In this document: positions 5,231-5,370 of the stretch, one piece after another | Layout: each line of letters begins with the position of its first letter | How positions within the stretch are numbered: position 1 is the first letter of the stretch | NCBI GenBank assembly: GCA_023430365.1 | Contig: JAEZAS010000350.1 | Span: forward strand, 1-5,370 | Origin: Planctomycetota bacterium | GTDB lineage: Bacteria > Planctomycetota > Planctomycetia > Pirellulales > Pirellulaceae | DNA length: 5,370 nt | Reading direction: 5' to 3' | Notes under the pieces: model-generated | The model's database searches: none | Seen by the model: the letters and a program-made list of their open reading frames with translations, nothing else | Told to the model about the DNA's origin: nothing | Program-made: the position numbers and the translations under genes

Positions 5231-5370
5231 TCAGCCCTCGAGTCCCTGGAGCGGGCCGGTGCTGTCCCCGAGCTTCTCGGTCGGCGCTCCCATGCGCTCG
5301 AGCATCGAGAGATAGAGGTTCGTCAGCGGCGTCTCCTTGGGATAGCGGATATGCCGACCCGGTTTCACGC
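5231..5370 (-). CDS. DUF1552 domain protein, C-terminal end (runs off right edge)
   Basis: Only the last 45 complete codons are present; the gene begins beyond base 5370. The segment contains GRHIRYPKETPLTNLYLSML, then ERMG, then KLGDSTGPLQGL at the end. This matches the conserved C-terminus I associate with the DUF1552 family (PF07586), where a GRHLRYPKDTPLANLYLSLL-like stretch and a GDSTGPL ending recur. DUF1552 proteins are abundant in planctomycetes and verrucomicrobia. They are commonly exported and encoded right after a DUF1588/DUF1592-type cytochrome-like partner, which would lie to the right, outside the window. Their molecular role is not established. The family call rests on this short segment alone. 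Confidence 0.8.
   Translation of the reverse strand, partial: VKPGRHIRYPKETPLTNLYLSMLERMGAPTEKLGDSTGPLQGLEG

Overview
The window looks like chromosomal DNA of a planctomycete, most likely in the Pirellulales. Three things point there. A gene of the planctomycete-enriched DUF1549 family is cut by the left edge, and one of the DUF1552 family is cut by the right edge. A GC-rich gene set lies between them with sparse Shine-Dalgarno use and generous intergenic spaces. It also carries an lpxA gene standing alone, outside any recognisable lipid A operon. No tRNA, rRNA, CRISPR array, transposase or integrase was found.

Layout from left to right. At 1-577 (minus) is the N-terminal part of a membrane-anchored DUF1549 protein. 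It is divergent from a 492-residue polytopic membrane protein of unknown function at 729-2207 (plus). That gene converges on lpxA (2286-3152, minus), and the two share one compact hairpin at 2223-2256 that looks like a bidirectional terminator. Upstream of lpxA is a 393-base gene-free stretch with a plausible sigma70-type promoter (3332-3359). A 75-residue protein of unknown function follows (3546-3773, minus); it has the best ribosome binding site in the window. Next come about 466 gene-free bases full of short inverted repeats, ending in a very long hairpin (4119-4185) just before a SlyX-family coiled-coil gene (4240-4488, plus). SlyX converges on a single-domain response regulator (4562-5065, minus). 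Upstream of the regulator, and transcribed the same way, is the C-terminal end of a DUF1552 protein (5231-5370, minus).

Most genes here are single transcription units in alternating orientation and do not form one pathway. lpxA supports lipid A synthesis and hence a Gram-negative type outer membrane. The regulator is a phospho-receiver without an output domain. The edge genes belong to the paralogous DUF families whose roles are poorly known. I see no convincing new multi-gene system. The most interesting items are the 67-nt hairpin before slyX, the possible coupled leader peptide ahead of the response regulator, and the small gene bracketed by a 13-bp direct repeat.
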